From an uncultured Lachnoanaerobaculum sp. (GTDB lineage Bacteria > Bacillota > Clostridia > Lachnospirales > Lachnospiraceae), in NCBI GenBank assembly GCA_937925515.1, contig CALALP010000045.1, positions 38,029 through 102,028 of the forward strand: 64,000 nucleotides of DNA, given 5' to 3'. Each line of letters begins with the position of its first letter. Position 1 is the first letter of the stretch. Under the pieces are notes generated by a model. It was not told the DNA's origin and searched no databases. It was given only the letters and a program-made list of their open reading frames with translations. This document shows positions 26,767 to 36,059 of the stretch, one piece after another. A program made the position numbers and the translations under genes.

Positions 26767-28344
26767 CTATGGGTTTAGACAAGCACCTTTAGAATTAAAT
26801 TTATATTTAACTCCATTTATCTTTAATGTGGTGTTAAATACCATTACACCGTCTCCACCCATATAGTACCATTTTCCGTCGCTATTGTGAACCCAATAGT
26901 TTACTCCCATTTCTCCACTACTTCTAAGGTAGTACCATTTATTTGCTGAGTAAATCCATTGTTTTGAAAGCATTCTACCTGTATCACCAAGGTAATACCA
27001 CTTTCCGTCATAAACCCACTCATTTTCAGCCATACTTCCGTCAGACTTGAGATAATAATATATATTTCCTATTTTCTCCCAGCCTGTTCTCATAACTCCA
27101 TTTTCGCCTAAGAAATACCATTTATTTTTATCTCTTAGCCAACCACGAGCTAAACTGCCATTTCTATAATAATACCAAACTCCATTTGACTTTTCCCAAC
27201 CTGTTTTACCTGAAGTCTTAGGTACATCTACTGTATTCCAAGTACCAAAATCGCCCTTATTTCCGGTATCAAGAAATGAAAAAGGCATATACTTTGCTCT
27301 TGCAAGTTCGTCAAATGTATGTGTAGAACTTATAGCATGGTCGGGAGTTTGTTCATAGCAATAAACTTCATTACCTGAAACACTCTCAACCAAAATAACA
27401 TGTCCCGGTTTTACGATAGCATCAGCAGATTTTAAACTTCTATACGCATTTTTCAAATCTGCCTCACTAGGATTATATGCATCATAACTGCCTATCTTTG
27501 CAATTCTGCCCTCTCTTATAGCCTTAACAAAACCACCTGTGTTCTGTCTTCTAATTCCCCAGCTTATACTTACAAAACCTGAACAGTCATTTCCAAACTT
27601 AGGCATTGCAGCACCGTCGCTCCTTGTAAAGTTTTCATAAAAATCACTTCTATTTAAATCTCCCTTAAACTCATCAAGTGTTCTCTGTACATTTTGAGAG
27701 TAAGGCATTCCTGTTACAGTAACACCTGCTCTAAATACTGATGCCCCTCTCCAACCTCTTAAATCACTGCTTGGAGTCCATTTGAAAAACACCATATCCT
27801 CTGCTCTATTTAAAATTGTTCTTTGAGCAGATGTATAAGAACCTGAACCTCTTGAGGCAGTATTTCCTGCAACTCCTCCAACAACTACCGTAAATGTAAA
27901 GCTTTTATCTTTAAATGAAACAGTTGCTTGAGTCTTTCCTGTTTTAAGTCCCATAACTCTTCCTTGTTCTATCAAAACAAGTTCCGGATTTTCAATACTC
28001 CAACTTGCCAAATTGGAAATGTTGTAGTATTTATCTCCACTTCGCCACACGGCATCGATATAAGTTGACCACCCCGGACCTTCTACTGAAATACCTTTTT
28101 GTGCAATTAAAAGTTCCTCATCTCCATTTCCCGTAAGCTGTGAATAATAATCACTTGGGTTAAATATTTCCTCAGTATTGTAAAGTTGTTCTGAATAGCC
28201 CGTTACCGAGTCTAGGCTATTTCCACTTATAAGTGTTAGTTCGTCTGCATAGACATTTTTACTACAAAAAGTAAATAAAACAAAAAGCATAACTAAAATA
28301 AAACTTGAAACAAAATGAAATTTAAATTGCTCCCTAAAATTCAT
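26767..28344 (-). CDS. Secreted NlpC/P60-like enzyme with Ig-like and wall-binding repeats
   Basis: 525 residues. Signal peptide to about residue 34; a Big2/Ig-like domain (about 95-155, GRVMGLKTGKTQATVSF); a cysteine-peptidase-like domain with Cys254 in GNDCSGFVSISWG and a His in KPGHVILVE; then at least six GW/WYY wall-binding repeats from about 382 to the end (GWEKSNGVWYYYRNGSLARGW). Likely a peptidoglycan hydrolase anchored to the wall; the peptidase part is divergent, so the exact bond is uncertain. Confidence 0.82.
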   Translation of the reverse strand: MNFREQFKFHFVSSFILVMLFVLFTFCSKNVYADELTLISGNSLDSVTGYSEQLYNTEEIFNPSDYYSQLTGNGDEELLIAQKGISVEGPGWSTYIDAVWRSGDKYYNISNLASWSIENPELVLIEQGRVMGLKTGKTQATVSFKDKSFTFTVVVGGVAGNTASRGSGSYTSAQRTILNRAEDMVFFKWTPSSDLRGWRGASVFRAGVTVTGMPYSQNVQRTLDEFKGDLNRSDFYENFTRSDGAAMPKFGNDCSGFVSISWGIRRQNTGGFVKAIREGRIAKIGSYDAYNPSEADLKNAYRSLKSADAIVKPGHVILVESVSGNEVYCYEQTPDHAISSTHTFDELARAKYMPFSFLDTGNKGDFGTWNTVDVPKTSGKTGWEKSNGVWYYYRNGSLARGWLRDKNKWYFLGENGVMRTGWEKIGNIYYYLKSDGSMAENEWVYDGKWYYLGDTGRMLSKQWIYSANKWYYLRSSGEMGVNYWVHNSDGKWYYMGGDGVMVFNTTLKINGVKYKFNSKGACLNP

Positions 28345-28463
28345 AGTTTCCCTCCATTAATCCTATATTTTATATACTATAATAATAGCATTAACAAATG
28401 GATAAGTCTTAAACAAATTAATGTAATTTCTTAACTTTTTCTAACAATATATGTCTTATAAAT

Positions 28464-30134
28464 TTAATTAATGCACTTTATAATATAGCACTTATTCAAA
28501 TCTTTTTCATATAATAAATTTTTCTCTAAATCAATACTTATATTATTTTTTGATAGTATATCAGCTATCTCTTTAACATTATAGCCACTTCCCCACTCTC
28601 CCTTGCCACAATCAATAATTACAAAATTATCTACACTTCTATCTAAGTCTTTTAGTGCTTTTGAAATATTTTCTTTTGGGCAAATGTAGGAGTTTCCCAC
28701 ATTTAATAATGTATATAGTTCCTGAGTTATCGCTGCATTTTTATAATCTGTTATTAAAATAGCTCTTGAGTTTTTGGACTTTGAAATCTGTTTGATTATC
28801 TCATTTTCGCCTAAGTATAAATAGGGAACTGGCAAATTTTTTTCATAATATGCAGAACTTTTACTATCATTCTTATAAAAATCTTTATTAAGTGAATAGT
28901 ACATTGAAAGCCCTGCTAAAATCATATAACCAACTAATATGGTAATTCCTAAACTATAACTTCTATTTGAAAATAAGCTAATCAATAACCTATAAATTAT
29001 ATATACTGTAATTAAAACAAACATCGGAAATAAATTATAATAATATCTAAGTGCAGAAACCCAAGATGCTATACAAATAGTAAGGCTTGAAAATATTGCT
29101 ACAAGGCTTATACTCACTATCATTTTATCTGTTTCTTGTATTTTAAAATTAAGTTCTAATCTCTTTGTAATTAAAAATATCAAAAATACTGCAATTATAA
29201 AAACAATAAACCACACTATCTTTCCTGCAAAAAAAGAGTAATTTATAAATGAGATTAATGAAATAATATTATTTAACAATTTTACAAATAAATTTTTCCC
29301 CTCAAATGCAACCTTAGTGTAATTATTATTTTTGCCACTAAGTTGTGTAAGCATGTGAGGAAAAAAGACATAAGCACAGCCTAAGCTTATCATCATTGTA
29401 ATAGTGTATTTTAAAAATAATTTAAATTCATGCCTACTAAATAATATTAGCACAAATATTGCTGAAATAAAGAAAGATGTAATTAAAAAATAGTATTGTG
29501 TAATAGTTCCTAAAAAACAAACTAAACCAACTAAAAATAAATGTTTTATGTTAAATTCTTTTTTTAACATGAAAATATGTAGTAATAAATATAACAAGGT
29601 AAAAAAAGTAAGAAGTGAGTACATTCTTATATATATATTCATACCTATACTTGCAGCTGAAATTGTATAAACAAGACAAGCAATTAACGAAAGATTTTTA
29701 TTCTGATATACTTCTTTGCATATCGTGTAAAAAATAAGCATTATCCCTATATAAATAGCTAAATTAATACCTATTCCACTCCACTTATTAAAGACATTTG
29801 GAGTAAGCGAACAAACAGTATTTAAAATCATATAGTACAAGGGAGGGTGAACATCTCTTATCTGATTTTTGTATACTGAAATGTAGTTAAATCTTTCATT
29901 TTCTCCAACTGTCATATATTTAAAAAAAGGGCTTTCATTACTATTTTTAAGTTCAGTATTGTAAATGTCATAGTCTGAAATATCTGTCTTATACTCTGCG
30001 TTGCTAAGACCATAAGAATACAATTCATCAATAAAATAGCCCTCTTTTACATTTCCAAATAAAACAATTAGTAAAATCCCCAATATAACAATGAAATAAA
30101 TTCTAAAGTCCTTTTTCTCTAAGCCACTCTTCAT
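28464..30134 (-). CDS. Multi-membrane-spanning glycosyltransferase (GT39/ArnT-like)
   Basis: 556 residues with about eleven membrane segments and a short extracytoplasmic C-terminal domain. The first loop has YFIDELYSYGLSN and DVHPPLYYMILNT, the DE and HPPLYY signatures of dolichyl/undecaprenyl-phosphate-sugar transferases. It would move a lipid-linked sugar onto a surface acceptor. ATG at 30134 (GGTGGG upstream) overlaps the end of the upstream gene by 32 bases. Acceptor unknown. Confidence 0.82.
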   Translation of the reverse strand: MKSGLEKKDFRIYFIVILGILLIVLFGNVKEGYFIDELYSYGLSNAEYKTDISDYDIYNTELKNSNESPFFKYMTVGENERFNYISVYKNQIRDVHPPLYYMILNTVCSLTPNVFNKWSGIGINLAIYIGIMLIFYTICKEVYQNKNLSLIACLVYTISAASIGMNIYIRMYSLLTFFTLLYLLLHIFMLKKEFNIKHLFLVGLVCFLGTITQYYFLITSFFISAIFVLILFSRHEFKLFLKYTITMMISLGCAYVFFPHMLTQLSGKNNNYTKVAFEGKNLFVKLLNNIISLISFINYSFFAGKIVWFIVFIIAVFLIFLITKRLELNFKIQETDKMIVSISLVAIFSSLTICIASWVSALRYYYNLFPMFVLITVYIIYRLLISLFSNRSYSLGITILVGYMILAGLSMYYSLNKDFYKNDSKSSAYYEKNLPVPYLYLGENEIIKQISKSKNSRAILITDYKNAAITQELYTLLNVGNSYICPKENISKALKDLDRSVDNFVIIDCGKGEWGSGYNVKEIADILSKNNISIDLEKNLLYEKDLNKCYIIKCIN

Positions 30135-31020
30135 AAATAGGATACCCACCTGTATGTATAAATAATATATTTCCCTTTAAAATTCCATTTTCTATATCTT
30201 TTAGCATACCATAAAATGCCTTGCCTGTATAAGTCGGATCTAAAAAAATGTTATACTTATTTCTGACTTCTAAAATACTTTTTTCTATCTCTCTATCAAA
30301 CTTGCCATACCCAAGACCAATATATTTAGAAGTTACTGAAACATTGTTCACATTATCAAAATAGTCAATCTCTCTTGCTATTGAAATACCTCTAATGTGT
30401 ACCTTTGAGCCTTTTAAATCTCGCCCCCTTATAAGTCCCTCCATAGTCATTCCTGTACCTCTTGCAAGACAAATGTAGTCAAAATTTTGATTTAAAATTT
30501 CAGAAAATACTTTTTGATAGGCATTTTTTGCGATGTCTTCATTTCCCACACCACTACTATTGCCATATACATAGTACGGATTAAAGCCATTTTTAACTGC
30601 TAAGTTCAACGTATCTTCAACTAAAAGTTTGACCTCATCTTTTTTTATAATTCTAATTTTTGCACCAAATTCCCTGCATAGCCTTTCATTTTCCCTTACA
30701 ATCCTTACACCGTCATCAGTCGGTATTAAAATCTCACAAGGAATCTCAAGGTCTTTACATAAATTAGCCACAACTCTATTTAGATTTGAACTGCTTGAGC
30801 CATACCCAATCATATAGTCTTTTTGCTTTTCAAATAAGTCTTTCATAAATTCAAAGCAGATTCTTACTTTATTTCCACCATAAGAATAATTTAACTTATC
30901 ATCTCTTTTTATGTAAATGTTTGCATTATGATATTTGCATAAAAATTCTATCGGAGTCGGAACTAAAACCTCGTTTCTAATCTTTTCAAATTTTTTATAA
31001 GAAATGTCTTTATCAAACAA
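30103..31020 (-). CDS. PLP-dependent enzyme of the ACC deaminase/D-cysteine desulfhydrase family
   Basis: 305 residues. The PLP lysine lies in YGGNKVRICFEFM, preceded by IYIKRDDKLN; GYGSSSSNLNRVVANLC is the phosphate/substrate-binding segment, and the C terminus has LFIHTGGYPIY. This fold-II family deaminates or desulfhydrates small amino acids. Its exact substrate cannot be read. Its position between two glycosyltransferase genes, with an overlap at the 3' end, suggests a role linked to a glycan or its decoration, but this is inference. Confidence 0.82.
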   Translation of the reverse strand: MFDKDISYKKFEKIRNEVLVPTPIEFLCKYHNANIYIKRDDKLNYSYGGNKVRICFEFMKDLFEKQKDYMIGYGSSSSNLNRVVANLCKDLEIPCEILIPTDDGVRIVRENERLCREFGAKIRIIKKDEVKLLVEDTLNLAVKNGFNPYYVYGNSSGVGNEDIAKNAYQKVFSEILNQNFDYICLARGTGMTMEGLIRGRDLKGSKVHIRGISIAREIDYFDNVNNVSVTSKYIGLGYGKFDREIEKSILEVRNKYNIFLDPTYTGKAFYGMLKDIENGILKGNILFIHTGGYPIYEEWLREKGL

Positions 31021-31033
31021 AATATTCTCCTAA

Positions 31034-32005
31034 TCAAAGCTTTTTTAATGTGAAAAATGTCTTTTGCAAAAACAAATATAACTTTGGAAACCTATATTCC
31101 AAGTTAGTAAAAAATATTGTTCTTATACCTAGTTCTTTATAGAATGCCCTATACTTTTTGGCAAAAATTATATTATAATCCTTAGTATTTACAGCTACCA
31201 AAAATCTCAATCTTTTTATAGCATTTAAAACAGTACTATGAAATTTTTCATCTGAAAATTTATCAAACTCAAGGTAAAGCTTTTTCATCTGAAGATAATA
31301 CTGTTTTTGCTTTTTTAAATAATCTCCATTTTTTTGACTTACAGACCAAGAAGAGCTCACTCCAATTCTATACACTGACATCGGCTTATCCATATAATAA
31401 GCACTCCCTTTATTGGCTAAAATAAGCTGTAAGGGAATATCGCCTATTGGACATTCCTCATAAAATTTAGGTAAATCCTTAACATATTCTGTTCTAAAAA
31501 ATAATGCTGCCGTTGGATAACCACTTTTTTTGTCTATAACTTCCTCAGGACTTAAAAGCAAATTTTTCTTATAAGGTCTTACTAAATTATCAGTGAAAGA
31601 TAAATCAACTGTTTCTATTTTTGCAGAATGAAAGCAAAAACTCACATCTAAATTTTTATCTAAGTAATTTGCTTGAAGTTGTAATTTATTGTTATCAATC
31701 CAATAATCATCGCCCTCACACATTGCAATGTACTGTCCCTTTGCTCTTGGAAAGTTAAATTTTCCACTTGGATTAGTTACGCCTTTTTGATATTGATTTT
31801 CAGTCTGATATATAGGCTTTATAATATTTGGATATTTTTTTTCATACTCCCTTATAATATCTGCTGTACTATCAGTAGAGGCATCGTCATGTATTAATAT
31901 CTCATATTCAAAGTCTGTATTTTGACTTAAAAATGAATCTAATGCCTTTTTTATATATTTTTCATGATTAAATGTAATACAACAAATACTTACCTTAATC
32001 ATCAT
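31034..32005 (-). CDS. Family 2 glycosyltransferase
   Basis: 323-residue GT-A enzyme. N-terminal nucleotide-sugar site reads VSICCITFNHEKYIKKALDSFL and ILIHDDASTDSTADII, followed by AMCEGDDYWID, the DxD-like metal site. No membrane segment. Likely adds a sugar to a cell-surface glycan in the cytoplasm. Two adjacent ATG codons (32005 and 32002) make the exact start uncertain by one residue. It starts the three-gene set ending at 28464. Confidence 0.88.
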   Translation of the reverse strand: MMIKVSICCITFNHEKYIKKALDSFLSQNTDFEYEILIHDDASTDSTADIIREYEKKYPNIIKPIYQTENQYQKGVTNPSGKFNFPRAKGQYIAMCEGDDYWIDNNKLQLQANYLDKNLDVSFCFHSAKIETVDLSFTDNLVRPYKKNLLLSPEEVIDKKSGYPTAALFFRTEYVKDLPKFYEECPIGDIPLQLILANKGSAYYMDKPMSVYRIGVSSSWSVSQKNGDYLKKQKQYYLQMKKLYLEFDKFSDEKFHSTVLNAIKRLRFLVAVNTKDYNIIFAKKYRAFYKELGIRTIFFTNLEYRFPKLYLFLQKTFFTLKKL

Positions 32006-32013
32006 TTTCCCCC

Positions 32014-33378
32014 TTAGTTTTTAAATGAATGAATAGGTGCAGGAATCCTACCCCCTCGCTTAATGAATTTCTCACAAGAAAACTTATTTACAGGAATAAT
32101 AGGTGCATAGCCTAAAAGACCTCCAAACTCTACCTGCTCCCCAACATTTTTCCCTATAACAGGAATAAGTCTTACAGCAGTAGTCTTTTGATTAACCATT
32201 CCAATAGCCGCCTCATCTGCTATAATGCCTGAAATTGTAGTTTCATCAGTATCTCCGGGAATTGCAATCATATCAAGCCCTACTGAACAAACGCATGTCA
32301 TTGCCTCCAATTTTTCAATGGTTAATGCACCTAAATTTATTGCATCAATCATTCCCTTATCTTCACTTACAGGAATAAATGCTCCTGAAAGACCACCTAC
32401 ATAAGATGATGCCATTACACCACCTTTTTTAACTTGGTCATTTAGCATTGCAAGTGCAGCCGTCGTTCCTGCCGCTCCCACTTTCTCAAGCCCTATCTCT
32501 TCAAGTATTTCAGCAACTGAATCTCCAATAGACGGAGTTGGTGCAAGAGATAAATCTATTATCCCAAATGGAATACCCAGCCTTTTACTTGCCTCTTGTG
32601 CCACAAGCTGACCGACTCTTGTTATTTTGAATGCAGTCTTTTTAATGATTTCACAAAGCACCTCAAAATCCTTTCCCCTTGCACTTTCAATAGCTGTCTT
32701 TACTACTCCGGGGCCGCTAACACCTACATTTATTATAGCCTCTGCCTCTGTAACACCATGAAATGCACCTGCCATAAATGGATTATCGTCCGGAGCATTA
32801 CAAAATACTACAAGTTTTGCACAACCTATTGAATCTCTATCTCTTGTTTCAAATGCTGTCTGCTTTATAATCTTCCCCATTAATGCTACAGCGTCCATAT
32901 TTAGCCCTGCTTTAGTTGAGGCAAGATTTACAGAACTACACACATAATCTGTATTTGCCATTGCACTAGGAATTGACTCAATCAAAAGTTTATCCGATGA
33001 AGTCATACCTTTTGAAACTATCGCAGAATATCCACCGATAAAATTTACACCCACTTTTTTTGCTGCTCTATCAAGTGTCTTTGCAATACTTACAAAATCC
33101 TCACTTGTTTTACAAGCACTCGCCCCTACTAAAGCTATTGGAGTTACTGATATTCTTTTATTTACTATTGGAATACCAAAATCTTTTGAAATTGATTCCC
33201 CTGTCGATACTAAGTTGCCTGCATAAGAAACTATTTTTTTATAGATATTTTGATTAAGCTTATCTAAGTCAGAATCAATACAATCAAAAAGACTTATCCC
33301 CATAGTTATTGTACGAACATCAAGCAAATCATGCTCTATCATTTTATTTGTTTCAGTTACCTCAAAAATATTTAACAT
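32014..33378 (-). CDS. UPF0210 (PFL/DUF711) family protein
   Basis: 454 residues matching UPF0210 throughout: ETNKMIEHDLLDVRTITMGISL at the start, then GPGVVKTAIE, DLSLAPTPSIGDSVAEIL and GLDMIAIPGDT. The family is conserved in Firmicutes and archaea and has a glycyl-radical-enzyme-like fold, but its reaction is unknown. It is often beside a small ACT-domain protein (UPF0237); none is next to it here. GGAGG site and ATG at 33378. Confidence 0.9.
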   Translation of the reverse strand: MLNIFEVTETNKMIEHDLLDVRTITMGISLFDCIDSDLDKLNQNIYKKIVSYAGNLVSTGESISKDFGIPIVNKRISVTPIALVGASACKTSEDFVSIAKTLDRAAKKVGVNFIGGYSAIVSKGMTSSDKLLIESIPSAMANTDYVCSSVNLASTKAGLNMDAVALMGKIIKQTAFETRDRDSIGCAKLVVFCNAPDDNPFMAGAFHGVTEAEAIINVGVSGPGVVKTAIESARGKDFEVLCEIIKKTAFKITRVGQLVAQEASKRLGIPFGIIDLSLAPTPSIGDSVAEILEEIGLEKVGAAGTTAALAMLNDQVKKGGVMASSYVGGLSGAFIPVSEDKGMIDAINLGALTIEKLEAMTCVCSVGLDMIAIPGDTDETTISGIIADEAAIGMVNQKTTAVRLIPVIGKNVGEQVEFGGLLGYAPIIPVNKFSCEKFIKRGGRIPAPIHSFKN

Positions 33379-33464
33379 AAATTCCTCCCATGGTCTATCA
33401 TTATATTAGTTATAATAATCCTCTAAGAAATAATTCTCCACCTAGCTTTACCTGCCTGTATATA

Positions 33465-33791
33465 CTATACATCATCATTTCTATTAATATAATTCCATTC
33501 CATAATATTTACCTTATATGAAACCACTCCTTTTACAACATGCAACAAAAACTGTATCGGTGTTTTATTTTCTAAATAAACACGCATTTCAACTAGAACT
33601 CCTGTAAACATTGGAATAGTATTTTCCAATTTAGTTGAAAATTTTAATTCTATATAGTAATTTGTGTATTCTTTTAAAATATTAGATTTATTTATCTGCT
33701 CAATAACCTTTTCTTTATACTTAAAATCAACAGATAACATCTTTTCAAACCATGACTTTTCACATTCATTTAATTCATCATTATCTATCAT
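33465..33791 (-). CDS. Small DUF6984-like protein, possible immunity-type gene
   Basis: 108 residues, no signal peptide. N-terminal helix has ECEKSWFEKMLSVDFKYKEKVIEQI; the C-terminal half is beta-rich with TPIQFLLHVVKGVV. By eye it resembles small DUF6984-type proteins found around polymorphic-toxin immunity loci; this is a low-confidence match. It directly follows another immunity-like gene (33805-34215), now broken. No toxin is nearby. Confidence 0.55.
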   Translation of the reverse strand: MIDNDELNECEKSWFEKMLSVDFKYKEKVIEQINKSNILKEYTNYYIELKFSTKLENTIPMFTGVLVEMRVYLENKTPIQFLLHVVKGVVSYKVNIMEWNYINRNDDV

Positions 33792-33804
33792 AGTTTTAAT
33801 TAAC

Positions 33805-34215
33805 CTATTTTATATGCAATAATCTATTCATTAATTCATTTACTATTGAATCAAATTCTTCTTTTTCTCCGTTATATGACCATTCATGCAATTTACTCTT
33901 TTCTAAAGCACCATTTAAAATTATAATTAAATCTTCTTTATAAGACTTTAAAAAATCTGTATTCAATTTTGATATTTCTTCAATCATTTGTCCGTCGTAC
34001 TGTTCGCCAATAAATATATCTTGTTTTAGATATTCTAAAGCCTTATTCATTGCAAGTTCAATAAATACTTTTTAACGCAACATTCTCAAAATATCAAAAA
34101 TAGTTATTTCATCTACTGTCTTTTCAATTAGATTATTGTACCATATTTGTAATGGATACAACGATTCCCCTAAAATCTTCTTACAATGAAATATATCCTT
34201 TAATTTTCTACTCAT
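33805..34215 (-). pseudogene. Small immunity-like gene interrupted by an in-frame TAA
   Basis: Reading from ATG 34215 (AAGAGGAT upstream) gives 47 residues ending IFDILRMLR, a TAA at 34072-34074, then KVFIELAMNKALEYL continuing in the same frame for 88 more residues to 33805. The two parts read as one protein of about 136 residues; a single C-to-T change from CAA would make the stop. The part after the stop can start at ATG 34050. The pattern is loosely like contact-dependent-inhibition immunity proteins (low confidence). It overlaps the upstream phosphatase gene by 8 bases. Confidence 0.7.
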
Positions 34216-34837
34216 CTATCCTCTTACTAAAAATATGTATCCTATTCATCTCTTTAAAATCTGAATCAATTCTTTTAAACTCTCCGTCTAAAAAATCAAC
34301 AACAAAATATCCACAATTTCCTATAGGCTGTTTCCAAATATCAGCTAATTTAAGCTTATCTACATACATAAGTAAAGCATGTATCAATGCACCATGGGAT
34401 AATACAAGTACATTTTTATCCTTAAGCTTTTCATTTTTTGAAAGGTCTAATAGAAACTGAGTTCCTCTCTTAAGCAAACTGTCATAAGTTTCAACTGTAT
34501 CTACATTTCCACAAGTTTCAGGAAATTTAAAGAACTTGTTCATAATCTCATTGCCGTAAGCTTTTTGTCCATCATATTTTCCAAAACTTATCTCTGCTAT
34601 TCTGTCATCTATAACTATATCATTTTCATCTTTTCCTGAAATAATTTTTGCAGTTTGTCTTGCTCTTGTCAAAGGGCTTGAATACACAAAATCAAAGCTT
34701 ACACCCTTTTTATCTAATTCATTTTTCGTTTTTTCTGCCTGTTTTATTCCCTCTTCATTTAATGGAACATCTATTCTACCCTGTAATATTCCTGTTCTAT
34801 TTGCCTCTGTCTGACCATGACGCATAATATATATCAT
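34208..34837 (-). CDS. Histidine phosphatase (phosphoglycerate-mutase-like)
   Basis: 209 residues with the RHG catalytic motif at the start (IMRHGQTEAN), GILQGRIDVPLNEEG, SSPLTRARQTA, an acidic EISFGKYDG proton donor region, and the second His in VLSHGALIHALL. The family covers phosphoglycerate mutases and many small-molecule or protein phosphatases; the substrate is not predictable. It follows the VWA gene by 12 bases, so it is part of the DUF5682/VWA transcript. Confidence 0.88.
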   Translation of the reverse strand: MIYIMRHGQTEANRTGILQGRIDVPLNEEGIKQAEKTKNELDKKGVSFDFVYSSPLTRARQTAKIISGKDENDIVIDDRIAEISFGKYDGQKAYGNEIMNKFFKFPETCGNVDTVETYDSLLKRGTQFLLDLSKNEKLKDKNVLVLSHGALIHALLMYVDKLKLADIWKQPIGNCGYFVVDFLDGEFKRIDSDFKEMNRIHIFSKRIDE

Positions 34838-34849
34838 ATCTTTACTCCT

Positions 34850-36043
34850 TTACTTTTCTTTTTCCTGCATAAATTTATCAAAACCACTTCCTGATATTGA
34901 CCTTTGCAAAAGTTCAGGTAACTTTTCAGGGGTACAAGCAAAACAAGGTATTCCCATAGCTGCAATTTTACCTGCAATAACAGTATCATAATAAGGTTTT
35001 CCGTCATCTCCTATTGCAAGCAAGCACACAACTGTAACTCCTGATTGTTTCATATCTTCAAGTCGCCTTAAAAGACCTGCCCTATTTCCTCCCTCTAATA
35101 AATCTGAAATTAAAAAGAAAATAGTTTTCTTTGGATTTTCTATAAACTGACTACAATAAGCTATAGACTTATTTATATCAGTTCCTCCTCCAAGTTGAAA
35201 GCCAAAAAGCAAATCTACGGGGTCATCTGATTTTTCAGTTAAATCTACTACTTGAGTGTCAAAAGCTACTATTCTTGTTTTAATTGAGGACATACTTGCA
35301 AGTATGCAACTCATAATTGAAGAATAAATTACTGACTCTCCCATTGAGCCACTTTGGTCAATGTCTAGTATTATAGTAAATTTATTTGCAGTTGTTGTAC
35401 TTGACCTGTCAAAAAAGTAGTAATGTTCAGGAATTATCTTTTTTAGTTCAGTATTATAATTTTTTATTCCCTGACGAATAGTTTTCTTAAAGTCAAGTGC
35501 TGAGGCTGACGGAATTGGAGAATGTTGTTTTTTATTAAGTGAGGCTGTAACTGCACGTCTTATATCATTTGCAAGAAGTTCATTAATCTGTTCTACAATC
35601 TTTTTTATATATTCTCTCACGCTTTCCTTACTTCTTTTAGGTACTTGATCTTTTAAGAGTAAAATTGTGCTTGCCATGTTTACATTCGGCTCAACATTTT
35701 CAAGCAATTCAGGCTCAAATATCAGTTGTTTAAGCCCACATCTTTCCATGGCGTCGGTTTGAATAATCTTAACAAGTTCCTTATCAAAGTAGTTTCTTAT
35801 ATCTCCTAGCCACTTTGTAATATTAGGGCTTGACGCCCCTTTTCCTCCTGCCCTGCCACTAGCACCAACATTATTATTAAAATCAAATTTACCACTATTA
35901 TTATATATCGCTGCTAAGGCATTATCCAAAAGATAATCTTCCTCTGATAAAAAATCTGCTCCCTCATTCATTGAACTAAATCTATCTTCACTCTCATCTC
36001 CTAATATAAGTCGCCAACGTTTTAGTTTATCCTTTAATTCCAT
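34850..36043 (-). CDS. VWA-domain protein (CoxE/MoxR-associated type)
   Basis: 397 residues. The N-terminal half is helical; the C-terminal ~180 residues are a von Willebrand A domain with a complete MIDAS motif (DIDQSGSMG, Asp229-Ser231-Ser233), later GGGTDINKSIAY and FLISDLLEGG. Intracellular. In known loci these proteins work with a MoxR AAA+ ATPase and DUF5682 protein; here only DUF5682 is adjacent, 16 bases upstream. GGAG site and ATG at 36043. Confidence 0.88.
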   Translation of the reverse strand: MELKDKLKRWRLILGDESEDRFSSMNEGADFLSEEDYLLDNALAAIYNNSGKFDFNNNVGASGRAGGKGASSPNITKWLGDIRNYFDKELVKIIQTDAMERCGLKQLIFEPELLENVEPNVNMASTILLLKDQVPKRSKESVREYIKKIVEQINELLANDIRRAVTASLNKKQHSPIPSASALDFKKTIRQGIKNYNTELKKIIPEHYYFFDRSSTTTANKFTIILDIDQSGSMGESVIYSSIMSCILASMSSIKTRIVAFDTQVVDLTEKSDDPVDLLFGFQLGGGTDINKSIAYCSQFIENPKKTIFFLISDLLEGGNRAGLLRRLEDMKQSGVTVVCLLAIGDDGKPYYDTVIAGKIAAMGIPCFACTPEKLPELLQRSISGSGFDKFMQEKEK

Positions 36044-36059
36044 AAATCTCCTTATTTAT

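Noticed and set aside
26761..26778. CTAAACC/GGGTTTAG hairpin as terminator of the NlpC/P60-like gene
   Set aside because: The stem is short, includes the stop codon region, and lacks a T-run.
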